Of a stretch of 64,000 nucleotides of DNA, positions 22,756 through 34,278 are shown one piece after another. The notes beneath the pieces were generated by a model that saw nothing but the letters and a program-made list of their open reading frames with translations, had not been told where the DNA came from and searched no databases. Position 1 is the first letter of the stretch. Each line of letters starts with the position of its first letter. The position numbers and the translations under genes are program-made. Source of the DNA: Paracyclopina nana (taxonomy: Eukaryota > Arthropoda > Copepoda > Cyclopoida > Cyclopettidae); assembly GCA_019096065.1 (NCBI GenBank), contig JAGUCH010000007.1:1014501-1078500 (forward strand), read 5' to 3'.

Positions 22756-23576
22756 CTTTTTCTGACAAAAGTTGTTGTTGTTTGATCAAACATTGACTAA
22801 TCTTTCACATTTTGGGCCTGGTCATTTAGTGTGTTCAAAATTTTTTTAGATTGATGTTTTTGGAGTGTCATGAAAAAGGTAAATTCGTGACGCAAAGAAT
22901 AGTGTCAAGGAGTGACTAACAGATGACCATGTAACTAGCAACCAAAACAAACTTAACCAGATGACTTGATGAATTTTTGTACATTTTTTACCAAAAAGAG
23001 CCCAACTTTGCTTTGTATAACTTTCTGTTTACACTGGTAACTCATGAATCAAAACAAACTTTTTTCCTTGTGTTTGTCTGAGTTGTGCTGAGTCGCAAAG
23101 TGACAAATTTTGGTAACTTCACTGCACAATGTGTCAAGTTTTGCTCACATAGGGACAAAAAGCCTCAGATGACCAGGCCCTTTGCTCTCTTCTTTCCATG
23201 TTTTGAAATTTGTTTTGTTGTTTGTTTTGAATTGGATGTGAGAGCGCTACCAGATGTTCTTGAGGATCCAGGTAAAAGTGTTGAGATTCGTCCACTCTGA
23301 GAAAAGCTGGGGGCGGGCATGCAAATTTTTTGCAAGATAGTCCAAAAAATTGAAATTACTTCAAAACAGAATCTATATTTTTCAATTTAGTTAAGAAAAA
23401 CAGTTTTTTAATTTGAAACCTACTTTTTTTTAAATTAAAACGCATCAACATTCCTAAAAAATTCAAATTTTTCATCATTTAAAATTCGAATTTTTCAAAA
23501 TATAAACCACTATTTCAAATAATAAAACCTTATTTTCTAAATGAATACACACCAGCATTATGAATACAAATTTATT
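22756..23576. other. Intergenic, nothing recognised
   Basis: Upstream flank of POFUT1. AT-rich, with no conserved exon. The open frame at 23085-23300 has no recognisable domain. Confidence 0.4.
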
Positions 23577-23801
23577 TATTGGAGGGCGGGCCGAAGGCCC
23601 GCACTCAACATTTCACTGTGACCTATGTCACTCCCCAGTTTTGAAACAGGAAACTGCACCAGGAAACCACACCAGGATATCGACCAGGAAGTAAATTGCA
23701 ATCCAGAAAAAAACAGAAAAATAACTGTCTGTTACGGGATTTGAACCTGGGTCTAACTGCATTGCAATCAGACTGTCACTGAGCCACCAAAGCATCGCAT
23801 A
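23577..23801 (-). mobile_element. tRNA-derived SINE
   Basis: On the minus strand the element begins with a tRNA-like head carrying an A box (TGGCTCAGTGACAG) and a B box (GGTTCAAATCC). It continues through a pyrimidine-rich body and ends in a strong hairpin (GCGGGCCTTCGGCCCGC) followed by AATAAATAAA. The 9-bp sequence AAATTTATT flanks both ends (23568-23576 and 23802-23810), as expected for a target-site duplication from LINE-mediated insertion. The anticodon arm does not fold as in a working tRNA. Confidence 0.8.
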
Positions 23802-23929
23802 AAATTTATTACTCTGATCAGCATTGTCAAAGCAAAAGTTGAAGTTGAGCAAATGTTTAGGATTGCCTTTACCCCTAGCAAATTTTGTATGTTGGCTAAG
23901 TCATTTCAGAAGCTAGCAACGGCCCTTGC

Positions 23930-24173
23930 CCCAATGTGCAACCAACGTACATAATGCAAGTAATGTCCATAACAGCAAGTAATGTCCCAAAAGACCAGTA
24001 GTGTCCCATTAAGCAAGCAATGTCCCAAAAGACAAGTAATGTCCAGGCGACAAGCAATGTTCCAGATACAAGCAGTGTCCCAAAATGCAAGTAATATCCA
24101 AATAGACAAGTAATGACCCTTAGACCAATTGATGTCCCTTAGAGCAAGTAATGTCCCTATAAGTGTCAGCACC
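23930..24173. repeat. Minisatellite, about 20-bp unit (left block)
   Basis: Diverged copies of CAAGTAATGTCCCAAAAGAC. Related but more diverged units (AAGCAACGTCCCAAAGTGAA) continue at 24460-24600 and again at 25949-26230. The three blocks look like one array split by two inserted elements. Confidence 0.8.
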
Positions 24174-24455
24174 CAACCAGAAATTTTCCCAAGTTTTCTG
24201 AAAGTTATTGTAACGTTTTCGCACTCCTTCGTTTTACCCAAGTTGAGTTTATGTCGTTATGTAACATTAACTTCCGTAACACCTAAGGAAAAAAATTGAA
24301 AAAAATCGAAGGTGACACGAAAAATTGGTGTTTTCGATTTTACCTAGGTGTCAAGGCAGTTAATGTTACATAATGACTTAAACTCTATGTTGATGAAACG
24401 TATCAGTTTCACTTAGGGTTTTTTTGGCGTATGAGGGCTCAGAATTTCTCGTTGG
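24174..24455. mobile_element. Short inverted-repeat element, copy 1
   Basis: About 282 bp, starting CCAACCAGAAATTTT and ending in the complement of CCAACGAGAAATTCT. It has a further internal inverted repeat around GTTATGTAACATTAAC. A second copy, in the opposite orientation, lies at 59401-59673 in the cornichon gene. No coding capacity; superfamily not assigned. Confidence 0.7.
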
Positions 24456-24643
24456 TCAGCATCCCAAAGTTTGCAAGCAACGTCCGAAAGTGCAAGCACA
24501 TAGACCCTCACTGAACGCAGCGTCCCAAAGTGAAAGCAACATCCCATAGTGAATGCAGCATCCGAAAGTTAAAGCAATGTCCATTATGACAAAATTATGT
24601 CTTACTAGGCAAGGAATACTCTAAAGTGCTAGTGAAAGTAACG

Positions 24644-25939
24644 ATTGTACTGTTCAAATCCGTGTCCGCAAAAATCCGTGCCGTTATATTCCGTTCCATA
24701 AAAATCCGTTCCGTGATAATCAGCTCCGCAAATCTCCGGTAATCCTCAAATACGTACATGGTATTTTTCTTAAGAAGGTTTGGTGAGTTCAATTTTAAAA
24801 GTTGCTACAGTGATTGCGCATCAGCAATCATCAAAAGATGCGCGCACAACAGCATAACTCTTTGTTGTCATGCTACTGGAAAAAAGGCTGGACAAACAAG
24901 ATGGCTGGTTTCTTTAGAGGATCCCCCATACCCTTACAGTGAGTCTAGGTTTTGCAGCCCCCATGGCAATTACAGTGGTCCAGCTCAGGTACAAAAGCCT
25001 TGCATTGATTCATTGCCAGAAAGCACTACTGATTTTATCCCTGCTCTTCATAGTAGCCAAGTTCCATCCAAAAATTCTGGTAAAAAACGGAAAAATCGAG
25101 ATTTGACATACATGGATGAAACAAATATTATTTCTACTAAAAGGCAAAGTTGATTAAAATATATTGAATGGTTTTTAATTGAGATGATTTTAAGTGAACG
25201 GATTTTCACGGAACGGATTTTTACGGAACGGAATATAACGGAACGGAATATAACGGAACGGAATATAACGGAACGGAATATAACGGAACGGAATATAACG
25301 GAACGGAATATAACGGAACGGAATATAACGGAACGGAATATAACGGAACGGAATATAACGGAACGGAATATAACGGAACGGAATATAACGGAACGGAATA
25401 TAACGGAACGGAATATAACGGAACGGAATATAACGGAACGGAATATAACGGAACGGAATATAACGGAACGGAATATAACGGAACGGAATATAACGGAACG
25501 GAATATAACGGAACGGAATATAACGGAACGGAATATAACGGAACGGAATATAACGGAACGGAATATAACGGAACGGAATATAACGGAACGGAATATAACG
25601 GAACGGAATATAACGGAACGGAATATAACGGAACGGAATATAACGGAACGGAATATAACGGAACGGAATATAACGGAACGGAATATAACGGAACGGAATA
25701 TAACGGAACGGAATATAACGGAACGGAATATAACGGAACGGAATATAACGGAACGGAATATAACGGAACGGAATATAACGGAACGGAATATAACGGAACG
25801 GAATATAACGGAACGGAATATAACGGAACGGAATATAACGGAACGGAATATAACGGAACGGAATATAACGGAACGGAATATAACGGAACGGAATATAACG
25901 GAACGGATTTTTGCGGACACGGATTTCAACAGATATACC
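24644..25939. mobile_element. Foldback element with one arm expanded to a 15-bp array
   Basis: The left arm (24644 to about 24770) and the right end (to 25939) are inverted copies of each other. Both carry AAATCCGTGTCCGCAAAAAT, CCGTTATATTCCGTTCC and related steps when the right end is read on the minus strand. AAAGTAACG occurs directly outside both ends (24635-24643 and 25940-25948), a possible 9-bp target-site duplication. The middle (about 24780-25180) is unique sequence with an open frame ending near 25153. That frame has a basic stretch (GKKRKNRD) but no recognisable transposase domain. Confidence 0.65.
25222..25912. repeat. 15-bp satellite array, about 46 near-identical copies
   Basis: GGAACGGAATATAAC is repeated without visible change across about 690 bp. 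Because 15 is a multiple of three, several frames on both strands stay open for about 250-300 codons. These frames encode pure pentapeptide repeats (TERNI, RSVIF, RYIPF) and are not genes. The uniformity points to recent expansion, and the true copy number may differ from the assembly. Confidence 0.95.
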
Positions 25940-25948
25940 AAAGTAACG

Positions 25949-26280
25949 TACCAAAGTGAAAGCAATGTCCCAACGTGAAAGTCATGTACCAGAGTGCAAG
26001 CTTAGTCCCAAACAGAATTAAGGCAACATTTCAAAGTGAAAGCAACGTCCTCTATGACAAAATAATGTCCCAAAAGATACTGAGAATTATAATGTGGAAA
26101 CAATGTCTCAAAGTGAAGACAACGTCCCAACGTGAATGCAATGTCCCAAAGTGAAAACAGCGTCCTAAATAGAGAGCAACGTCCGATAGGTCAAATAAAT
26201 GAAATAACGTACTGAATGGACAGTGACCTCCCTTTAAGATGCCAATAATATTCAAAGTAAAAAATTGCTCATCTTCACAA
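25949..26280. repeat. Minisatellite, about 20-bp unit (right block)
   Basis: Diverged units such as AAGCAATGTCCCAACGTGAA and AACAGCGTCCTAAATAG, related to the blocks at 23930-24173 and 24460-24600. Confidence 0.7.
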
Positions 26281-26558
26281 AAAAGCATGCTTAAATCATC
26301 TGGTGAATGCAATGACCCTGATATTCAGCTCTTTTTCCGGTAAAAGTAATGTGCATCCCCTTTTTTTACAATCGTGCATTTATGCAAGTCTAGACTTCAT
26401 TTGGGGCAAAGAACATGGAGAAATCTTGGAGGCTTGTCAAGCTCAGATTTTCCTTGACAAAACCGGGTATTGGAAAAATCAATTTATCACATTTCATAAC
26501 TACATTTGTTGTGAATTGTATCCGCACTTGTGGTGTAATTTACCCACCCTCTAACGCG

Positions 26559-26565
26559 TATAAAA
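26559..26565 (+). promoter_or_regulatory. TATA box of the secreted kelch gene
   Basis: TATAAAA inside CGCGTATAAAAGCGAG, about 30 bp before the likely transcription start and 37 bp before the ATG at 26596. The leader would therefore be very short. Confidence 0.55.
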
Positions 26566-26595
26566 GCGAGATTCTCTTCTTTGGGTCCATCAAAA

Positions 26596-27759
26596 ATGAG
26601 GGCAAGTTCCGCAAGTTCACTCATCTCTATTTTCTTCTGCTTTTTCCTAAGCAATTTTAGATTTTCCCAGTCGAAATCACAACTAGGTAAGTGTTATCCA
26701 TTTGACATCCTATTAACACTTTTTATTCCGAAAATGGCTTTTTAGGAAAGCTTTTGGTGGTCACTGGTGCGCAAGGATCTGGTAAAAGTGAGACTGAACT
26801 GGTTAATTTGTCTCATAATGGGCACCAAAATGGCTGCAATAGAATTCCTGAATTTCCCATGGATCTGAAATTCGCTTCTGGAGCTTTTGTGAATAATGAA
26901 GTCGTAATTTGTGGCGGGAAAATGGATTTTTCCGCGGTGAATTCTCAGTGTTACTCATATGGATTTCAAAGCAAATCTTGGAATCCAATTGGAAAAATGA
27001 AGGAGCCAAGAAAATCAGCTTTTGCTTTGCAAGTCAATGGAAAATTATTCATTGCTGGAGGTTGGAATGAAAAAGACCACAAATTACACACAACAGGTGA
27101 GATTTTTTTATTTTTAAAAGAATATGCTTTGGAATTTGAATCATTTCCAGAATGGTTTGACCCCAAGAAAAAAGAAAGCCAAATGGGGCCTAACTTGCCT
27201 GAGAAATTAACCAGTCATTGTATGGTACAAATTAACCAGTCAACAGTCATGATCATTGGTGGCCACAATGGGCAAGATTTCAGCTCTGCCACCTTCTTTT
27301 TTGACATTGCTAAGCAAGAGTTCAGCCTTGGCCCACAGCTGAGGCACAAAAGGTCCAGCTTTGGCTGCAGTATTTTACGCTCAGAAAATGGCCAAAAACA
27401 TGTCATTGTGGCCGGAGGTTGGAATGGGCCCAGATTCAAATTTGACACCACTGAAATTTTGGATGTCAACAATCCTCAAAAATGGACAGAAGGTAAGCCA
27501 TCAAAATGATTGATTTTTTAGAAGCAAAATATTGAAATCCTCAACAAAAGGTCCTCGGTTGCCAAGACCTTCTTATGGACTTGAGATGGTTTCTGGGCCA
27601 GATTTTGTGCTAGCAGTTGGGGGAAATGGGCATCAAATTTCAAGGCTGGATTGTGCAGCCCAATTTTGTGCTTGGAAGCCTTTAAAGGCCAACTTGAGCT
27701 GCAAAAGACTATTTCATATTGCTGTGTTAGTGCCTGATAATTTTTTCATTTGCTCATGA
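26596..27759 (+). CDS. Secreted kelch-repeat protein
   Basis: Exons 26596-26686, 26746-27096, 27151-27492 and 27551-27759 join in phase to give 330 aa. Exon 1 encodes a signal peptide (LISIFFCFFLSNFRF). Kelch blades follow, each with a GG pair and a downstream aromatic: VVICGGKMD, LFIAGGWNE, MIIGGHNGQ, VIVAGGWNG and VLAVGGNGH. The repeat number fits a single beta-propeller. There is no BTB or BACK domain, so this is not a KLHL ubiquitin adaptor. Secreted kelch proteins of this size are common in crustaceans and other arthropods, but their ligands are unknown. The stretch GAQGSGKS near the N-terminus looks like a P-loop but lies outside any NTPase fold. Confidence 0.85.
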
Positions 27760-29184
27760 ATGAATACAACCTGTTTTCTCTCATCTTTTGCTTTCTTCAT
27801 GACTGAAGAGTGTGTTACTCTTTTAAAAAGAGTGATATTTTTTTGACTTTTTCACACAATAACCTGCGCATTTTTAGACCTTTTTTTTTACAAATAATTG
27901 AGTAAAGTGCCAAGTTTGAATAAAGTCAAACTCTCAATAGCTGTCACTTTTTCTATTTGTGCAATTCCTCCGCTCAATTCAGAGGCTTTGATGGACTTCA
28001 TCAATGATGCTTGTGTCATCATTCAGAGTCGTAAGACTCTGTTATGCAATTTGCTGTCACTATCCGATTTCAGCCAGTTTCGATCCATGTCTTCTTTTTC
28101 TAGCTACAGAAATGATAAAAGTTAGATCTCCCAAGGCCATGCCAATAAATCTTACAGATTAAGTATTGATTGTGCCATACTTGAAATTAGATTACTTCCT
28201 CTATTCAAGCACGATTAACTGATTTTCCTCTAGAGATGAATAAATGACAGCTTTGCTAGCTGAAAGCTTTCTTAAAGGTATAAAAGTGGCCCTAAGCTTG
28301 AGAGATTATTATGATATAAAATAAAAAGATACTACCAGAACAGTATTTCTTATGGAAAATGCATTCACTTGAAAATAATCGACATTTTCTAAAAGGAAAT
28401 CAATTTAAACTTGAATGAAGCCCAAGTTTGTAGCTTTGTTCACTGCTATTTCTGCCTTTCCGGTCTGGTGCGCTATTTTTTATTACAGTAAAACTTTCCA
28501 ATATATTTAAGCGGTATTAATTATTGCTATGTCAAAATACCACATTTATCGATTAAAAATTCTAGGCGAAGGTCAGCATGCATTAACCATGGTTTTACCA
28601 TAAAACGCTTCATAAGATCGAATGAGAACAAAGAACAGTAGGGGGCGCTAGTGCTTTTACAAGCAGATGTGAGATTTATACGCATTACATTTAGAAGACT
28701 GCTGTACATGTCAACACGCAAAAGAGACTTCCAAGCAAGTTATTGCTCTCTCACTTCAGTTACGAAACTTTCATCTCTGATGTAAGCCAGTCCAACTCAA
28801 TGGTTTTCTATTTTTTCTTCTTTTTAACTTCAATGATTAGAACTTCTTGATGGTTTAGGATATCCTAGAAAGGAGACAAAATGTTTTCTGAGACTTTTAA
28901 AAAGGTGTGTATTTTAGTTATCTTGCTTTTGCAGTGTATCACATTCCTTGTTTTAGCTTGCACAGTATAGAAGATAAATAACAGCTTTCTTTTTAATATA
29001 TATATATGTTGGTATCAGTAGAAGTAGTACAACAGGTTAGTATATAGAATCTAAAAATATATACAACAAAGGCTTTAGCTAGCACCAATCATTAATAGGA
29101 ATATGGTAAATGATAAAGTTATATAATATTATTATTGCAACATTGCTTTATGATAAACTCCGGAATGAGTATTGTTCTTCTGTG
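27760..29184. other. Intergenic, nothing recognised
   Basis: Lies between the kelch gene and the 3' end of the MPRIP-like gene. AT-rich, with a short TA run near 29000. Much of the right half may be the MPRIP-like 3' untranslated region. Confidence 0.4.
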
Positions 29185-32100
29185 CTAAGTGTCTGTGATG
29201 GCTCCTGAGTCACTCTGAGAAGCCTGCTGTTGCTGCTGAACTTGCCTACTGCTGGCAATGCTGTGTTTTCTGGAATGTTTCCTCTCTTTCAACTGTCTGA
29301 CTGTCTTCTCTGAAACCAGCAACTTGTTGGTCAGATCTTGGATCCTCTTGCTCATCAGGTTCTCCTGCTGCTCCTGCATCACAATCGTCCTCTTGAAGCT
29401 CTCCTCAAACCTCATCCGGTCAATCTCAAGGGTGTCAATGGAGTCCTGCGCCTTGGACAGTCTCCCCCGCAAAGCTCTGATCTCATCGACTGCAGCATAG
29501 AAGTGGTCCATGATGACCACAAACCTCTGCTTCAAGTCCTCATGGGACATGCTGTCCAGAGTGTCCAGGGTGGGTGCCTTGAGGGACATAAGGTCTGACA
29601 TGGAACTGATCTTGACAAGGGAGGCTCTTCGCGAGTTGGACCTTGTCGACATGGGAGAACTGTTACTTGCCAACCGGTCATACAGGTCATGCTCTTTGGC
29701 CTTGAGCTTGAAGGCTAATTCCATTTGCTCCTTTTCAGCTTTGAGGGTCTCCTCAAACTTCTCCTCCATGCTGACCACCATTCGACTAAAGCTCTCTTGG
29801 CTGTGATGCTTGAGGTCATCATTTGTCTCCTTGATGGCCTCCAGTTCCACTTGGAGCTCCTGGATCCTATCCTCGCTCTCCTTCAACTGCTCACTGAGAT
29901 CAGAGACAACCCTTTCCTTCCTCCTGGTTTCTTCGCTGAAAGCCGATTCTCTTTCATCTCTCTGCTTCTCAAGCTTGGACAGGTTGTCCTCCCATGCGTG
30001 CAGCTCATTGTCGTACTGCATGTACAGGGACTCGTAGAGCAGCTTCCACTTGGTGGCTTCCTTTTCAAGAGAGTCCTTGGTGAGTTGGAGATTGGCAGAG
30101 ATTTCCTGATTTTGCAGTTGGGCCTGTTGCAGTTCCTTCTCCTTCCGCTCAATTTTGTCGGCCGCCTCTTCCAACTTGAGAGCAGCCTTGTCCAGCTTGC
30201 TCATGGCTTCATCCCTTGACTTGGTCACCTCATCAAGGCTTTGCAATTGCTGCTGCAAAGTGATCTGCAAAGGAAAATGTCAAATAAGTTTCAACACAAT
30301 AGATGGAAAATTACTGCATGGTTAGGCGGACAACCTGTCCAAGCTCAAAAAGCAGAGGCATTTAAGTGAATCTGCTTAGAATGAAGAGACCAGGAGGAAG
30401 GAAAGGGTTGTCTCTGATCTCAGTGAACAGTTAACGGAGAGCAAGGATAGGATCCAGGAGCTCCAAGGTAATTAAGGGTTATCAGCTGTCTGACTAAACA
30501 GTTAAATTTGTACCTGATTGAGAGAGAGCTGATTTTTTAGGGACAAGTTCTCAGAGGTCTGCTTGGCAAGCTCCTTTTGAGTTCTGGCCAATTCATCTGC
30601 CACATATGAGGCTCGACTGTCATAGATGGAGGATTTGGAGCCATTGCTTGAGCTACTGGAGACAGCGGAGGTGCTCTGAGAACTGTTGGCTGTGGTGAAT
30701 GAGTATTTCTTGCCAGATCCACTTGTGCTCTGAATTTGTGCCTGACTTTGCCTCAATTGAGATGTCAGGTCTATGTTTGAGTTATGCAGAGAGAACAGTT
30801 CGCTTTGAGTCAACTCCAGCTTGGCCTTGAGGGAGTCCACCTCAGTTTCCAGCAAGTCCACCAGGACACCTTCACTAGAGACAGGCTCATGCCCCTGACT
30901 GACATCATCCCCAGGTTTGTCTTCCTCCTCAGACACCTCATCCGAGGATCCCTCAATGTCATCTTCATCATCCTCATCATACTCAGATCCCTCCTCATCA
31001 GTTTCCTCTTCATCATCCTCTTGCTCATTGCTGGAGGATGGGGTTGTGGTGAGCTTGGGAATGTTCAAGCTCTTGGCAAGTAAAGGTACTTTAGGTGGGA
31101 TCAGCTCATTGGTTGTCGAGGATCGTACAATCTTTGTCGTGGTGATTGTCATGGAGTCGCTGAAGCTGCTGCTCCTTTTGGTCAAGGGGGGTTTGTTACT
31201 TGGGCTCTTGGAGTCTTCACTGCCACCTTTGGATTCAGGCAAGTTGGCAGCCTTCCTCAGGGATGTGATCCAGTTGTTTCTGATGCCATCAGTGATGGCA
31301 GAGAACACAATGTTCTTCCCTTCAAAGGTGTGGACAGAGAAGCCAAAGTTCCTGGGCAGATCTGTCTTATCCACCTGTTGGACTAGAGACAGGTCAATGA
31401 TGCCATCCAAGAAGCCCTTGCTCTCTGCCTTGGGATCCCTGTAGTAGAGGAGTGCCACATCCTGGAGGACAAACCTGAAAAAGAGCATAACACATTCAAG
31501 CTGAAGCATGGGCCAGGATGTTAAGAGGTGTTACCAGTATTTGTGCCATTCCTTGGTGAGACCCTGCTTCATTAGCCATCCTTTTTTGGTGAGTAGCTCA
31601 GGGCTGCTGTTGACCAGATCAAGACCACACCCATCTGGTGTGCCTCTGCTCTCAGATGGGCTGGGGGATAGGGACTCTGTGGAGGAGATGCTATCTTTCT
31701 TTTGCAGCTGAGACGAAGAATTCCTGCTCTGAAGGGCTGCCAAGCCTAGGTAGGAGGTTGAGCTTCGCAGTGGACTAGCACTTGTGGAGGAGGCTCTTCT
31801 TTTGGCAAGGCTGCAATCGAGTGTCGTGTCACTGGTGTTGAACCGCTGGGACCGGTACTCACTCGACAAGGTGGGCTTGTAGTAGGAGGACTTTCTGCTT
31901 GAAGACAAGGGAGACAATACTGCACTTGACAGGGAGTTGTTGCTCAGAGTTATGGATGTGCTGGAGGTTTTGGATGAGGAAGAGCCACTATTCGTGGGAG
32001 ACGGGGGCGGTCGCGACATAATCGAGGATGACCTGGAGTTGCCGCTCTTGATGATATTGCAGGGGGATGCTGGTGGAGAAGTGGTAGGGGGAGTGGGAGG

Positions 32101-32949
32101 CACTTCAGTAGCCTCTTTATCACCCTCACTAGTCTTGCTTGTCCTCCTGCTGTATCTGCTCTCCGATGACTTCCTCATGATCGAAGTTGGCTTGCTCATC
32201 ACCACAGGAGTTTGCGGGGGCTTGTCAGTCACCAATGGGATCAAAGGCTGACCCTTCTTGGCCTGGTCTTCACTCAGCTCATCTTCTTCCTTGTCATCCT
32301 CCAGGTCTTCATCGGAGGACTCTTCCATCTCTTCGCTGTGTCTGTCCTCCTCGGATTTGCTTGAGCTCTGAGCCACTTGTGCCTTGGCAAATCTGGAAGT
32401 AGGACTCATGAAGTTGGTGGCAAAGCTCCTCATGCCCGGAAAGGTGGCACTCCTCTTGGCCCTGCCTCCATTGCCAGTGGACCTGCCTGGTCCCATGACT
32501 GAGGCTTGGGGGAACAAGCGGAGGATGTCCAGCCACATTCGCGACTCTTCGCGACAAGTCCCTTTGCAGAAGTGGATGCCATCATTGGCCACAATGGCGA
32601 TGCTGTTCTCGTTGCCAGTGATGGCATCTGCCTCAGTGATCTCAAAGACGTTGTTCAAGTTGATGATGGCTTGGGGAATGGTGTCATAGTGATCATCGAC
32701 ACTGTAGGTGAGTTCCCCATCATCGTAGAGGACGAACCACCTTCGCTGCCACCGCTTGGTCCTGTACACTGGGTTGGTAAAGTCCCAGTTGGGAGCCACG
32801 AAGAGGTAGCCGCACTTGGACACAATCCTGGTGGCCTTGTTGACCTCAAGGGCTTCATCGGAGTGCTGCTCCCGATCCCTGTAGCAGTTGGCGCACTTGT
32901 TTTTGTTGAAGATGTTCGGCTTGAACTTGTTGCACTCGTTTTTCCACAT
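29185..32949 (-). CDS. MPRIP: MPRIP/outspread-like PH and coiled-coil protein
   Basis: The family links RhoA and myosin phosphatase to actin filaments. Exons 32949-31535, 31474-30514 and 30264-29185 join in phase to give 1151 aa. The N-terminus ([20 protein letters not shown]) matches the start of human MPRIP. PH domain 1 spans about 45-155 ([18 protein letters not shown]). A long Ser/Pro/Thr-rich linker follows, then PH domain 2 from about 455 to 550 ([25 protein letters not shown]), split by intron 1. An acidic tract lies near 600-640. The last 450 residues form a coiled coil ([20 protein letters not shown]), and the tail is Gln/Ser rich. Intron 2 (30513-30265) contains an inverted copy of part of exon 3. 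Confidence 0.9.
30327..30468 (+). repeat. Inverted copy of MPRIP exon 3 inside MPRIP intron 2
   Basis: Plus-strand sequence here matches, with scattered differences, the minus-strand coding sequence at 29850-29992. When translated on the plus strand it still shows [17 protein letters not shown] followed by RIQELQ. About 140 bp can pair with exon 3 of the same transcript across a loop of about 335 nt. It is not in coding orientation for the host gene. Confidence 0.85.
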
Positions 32950-34278
32950 GTTGATGCGATTGCCTGCCTGCTCACGTATACGCTACCATCTTGATGAGAA
33001 GTGAAAGGACATGGTCAAAGTTTGCAGCTGCAGCTGCTGCTGCCAGTCCGTCCGTCAAGACAAGTACTAAGCTGGACAAGAGCATCAAGACCGGCCGGAC
33101 AGCCTGTGGAGTGTGCAGCTCCGCACCAGCAACGCAGCACATCTGGGACGTGCGCAACTACATCAACGTTTACCTGATTGCGCGCACGTACCTGCATGCG
33201 CGTGCTAGCTGCTACGTAAGCCAAAAGCGCGTTCACATCACTCACCCTTTTTTAAGGAGCCGTATTTACATTGCAAGCGGCTTTTGCGACATTTTCAAAT
33301 ACTACAAAAATGCGAGAAAATCCAGCGAGATTTTTTGCTTTGCGGGAACTAATTACAGTAAAAGTCAAGCATGAAAAGCGTAAAATGTCAAATTTTTGTT
33401 GTTGCTTCAAGTCGGAAACTGTTTTCATAACTTAAAAACTCAGTTAAAAAACTGCGACCTTTGCTTCGATTGCGCACCATATATAGTTAAAAGTCTATCT
33501 AAGTGAATGTAATGAGCTCTGAGTTTTGTCGTTTTAATAGAGCGTATTTTGCGACGCAGTCGATGCAATTCGAGCGTCCCTTGCGTGGTCCCACCTTGCA
33601 TTAGGAGTGAGGGAGGGCTGGGCTCTTCCGATATGTTCCACACACACACTCACGCACATATTACTACAATATTCGTGCGCATGGCAGCCAACAGATGCCA
33701 CAAATTCTTCGCCAACGCAGCAACGCCGTTCAATCGCGACGCGTCGGCTTGTAATCGCCCCCTATCACACGCTTGTAAATCAAGGCCCAGTGGCATGCAT
33801 TGAATCATGCATTCCTGGGCCTGTAGGCGTTTTTTATAGCAGCAGCAGCAACAACGTCTACTACAACTAAGATGATGATGATGATGATGATGCGGTAGAC
33901 AATCGAAAAAAAATTCATTGATGAGTGTTGCAAAATCATGGTTCATTAAGCTTAATGCTAGCTTTGCAATTTGCTGCAGCAGCAGTAACACTTTGCAACA
34001 TCGTATTTAGATTATAAGGAAAAAAAAGAGCCAAAAAGTGGAGCAGCAACAATGGGCCATAAAAATGACGCTAATGGTTCTGCTTTGCGTGGAACGACAC
34101 GTGTTTTTTGTCATGCAATAACAAACGCAGAAAATTCCGCCAAACATCTCATTTGTAGGTAGCAGATGCTCATTTGACGGAATTTACGGAAACGCACAAA
34201 AAGACGAAATAATGTCTGCATACACGCGCAGTAGTAGTTTTTTAATGCACAACATAATTAGCTTAAAATGGGAATGTT
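32950..34278. other. Upstream region of the MPRIP-like gene; simple repeats
   Basis: No conserved exon. A GC-richer stretch around 33010-33220 may be the MPRIP-like promoter or 5' leader. Short AGC and GAT triplet runs occur at 33838-33892. Confidence 0.5.

Noticed and set aside
23735-23801. Functional tRNA on the minus strand
   Set aside because: A and B boxes are present, but the anticodon and acceptor stems do not pair, and the sequence continues into a SINE body with its own tail and flanking duplication.
25048-25978. Three long open frames of 254-305 codons on both strands
   Set aside because: They are the 15-bp satellite read in different frames. Fifteen is a multiple of three, so no stop can appear. 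The peptides are pure pentad repeats without any codon signal.
26746-26800. P-loop (GAQGSGKS) in the kelch protein suggesting an ATPase or GTPase
   Set aside because: No Walker B, switch or nucleotide-binding fold follows, and the next residues are kelch blades in a secreted protein.
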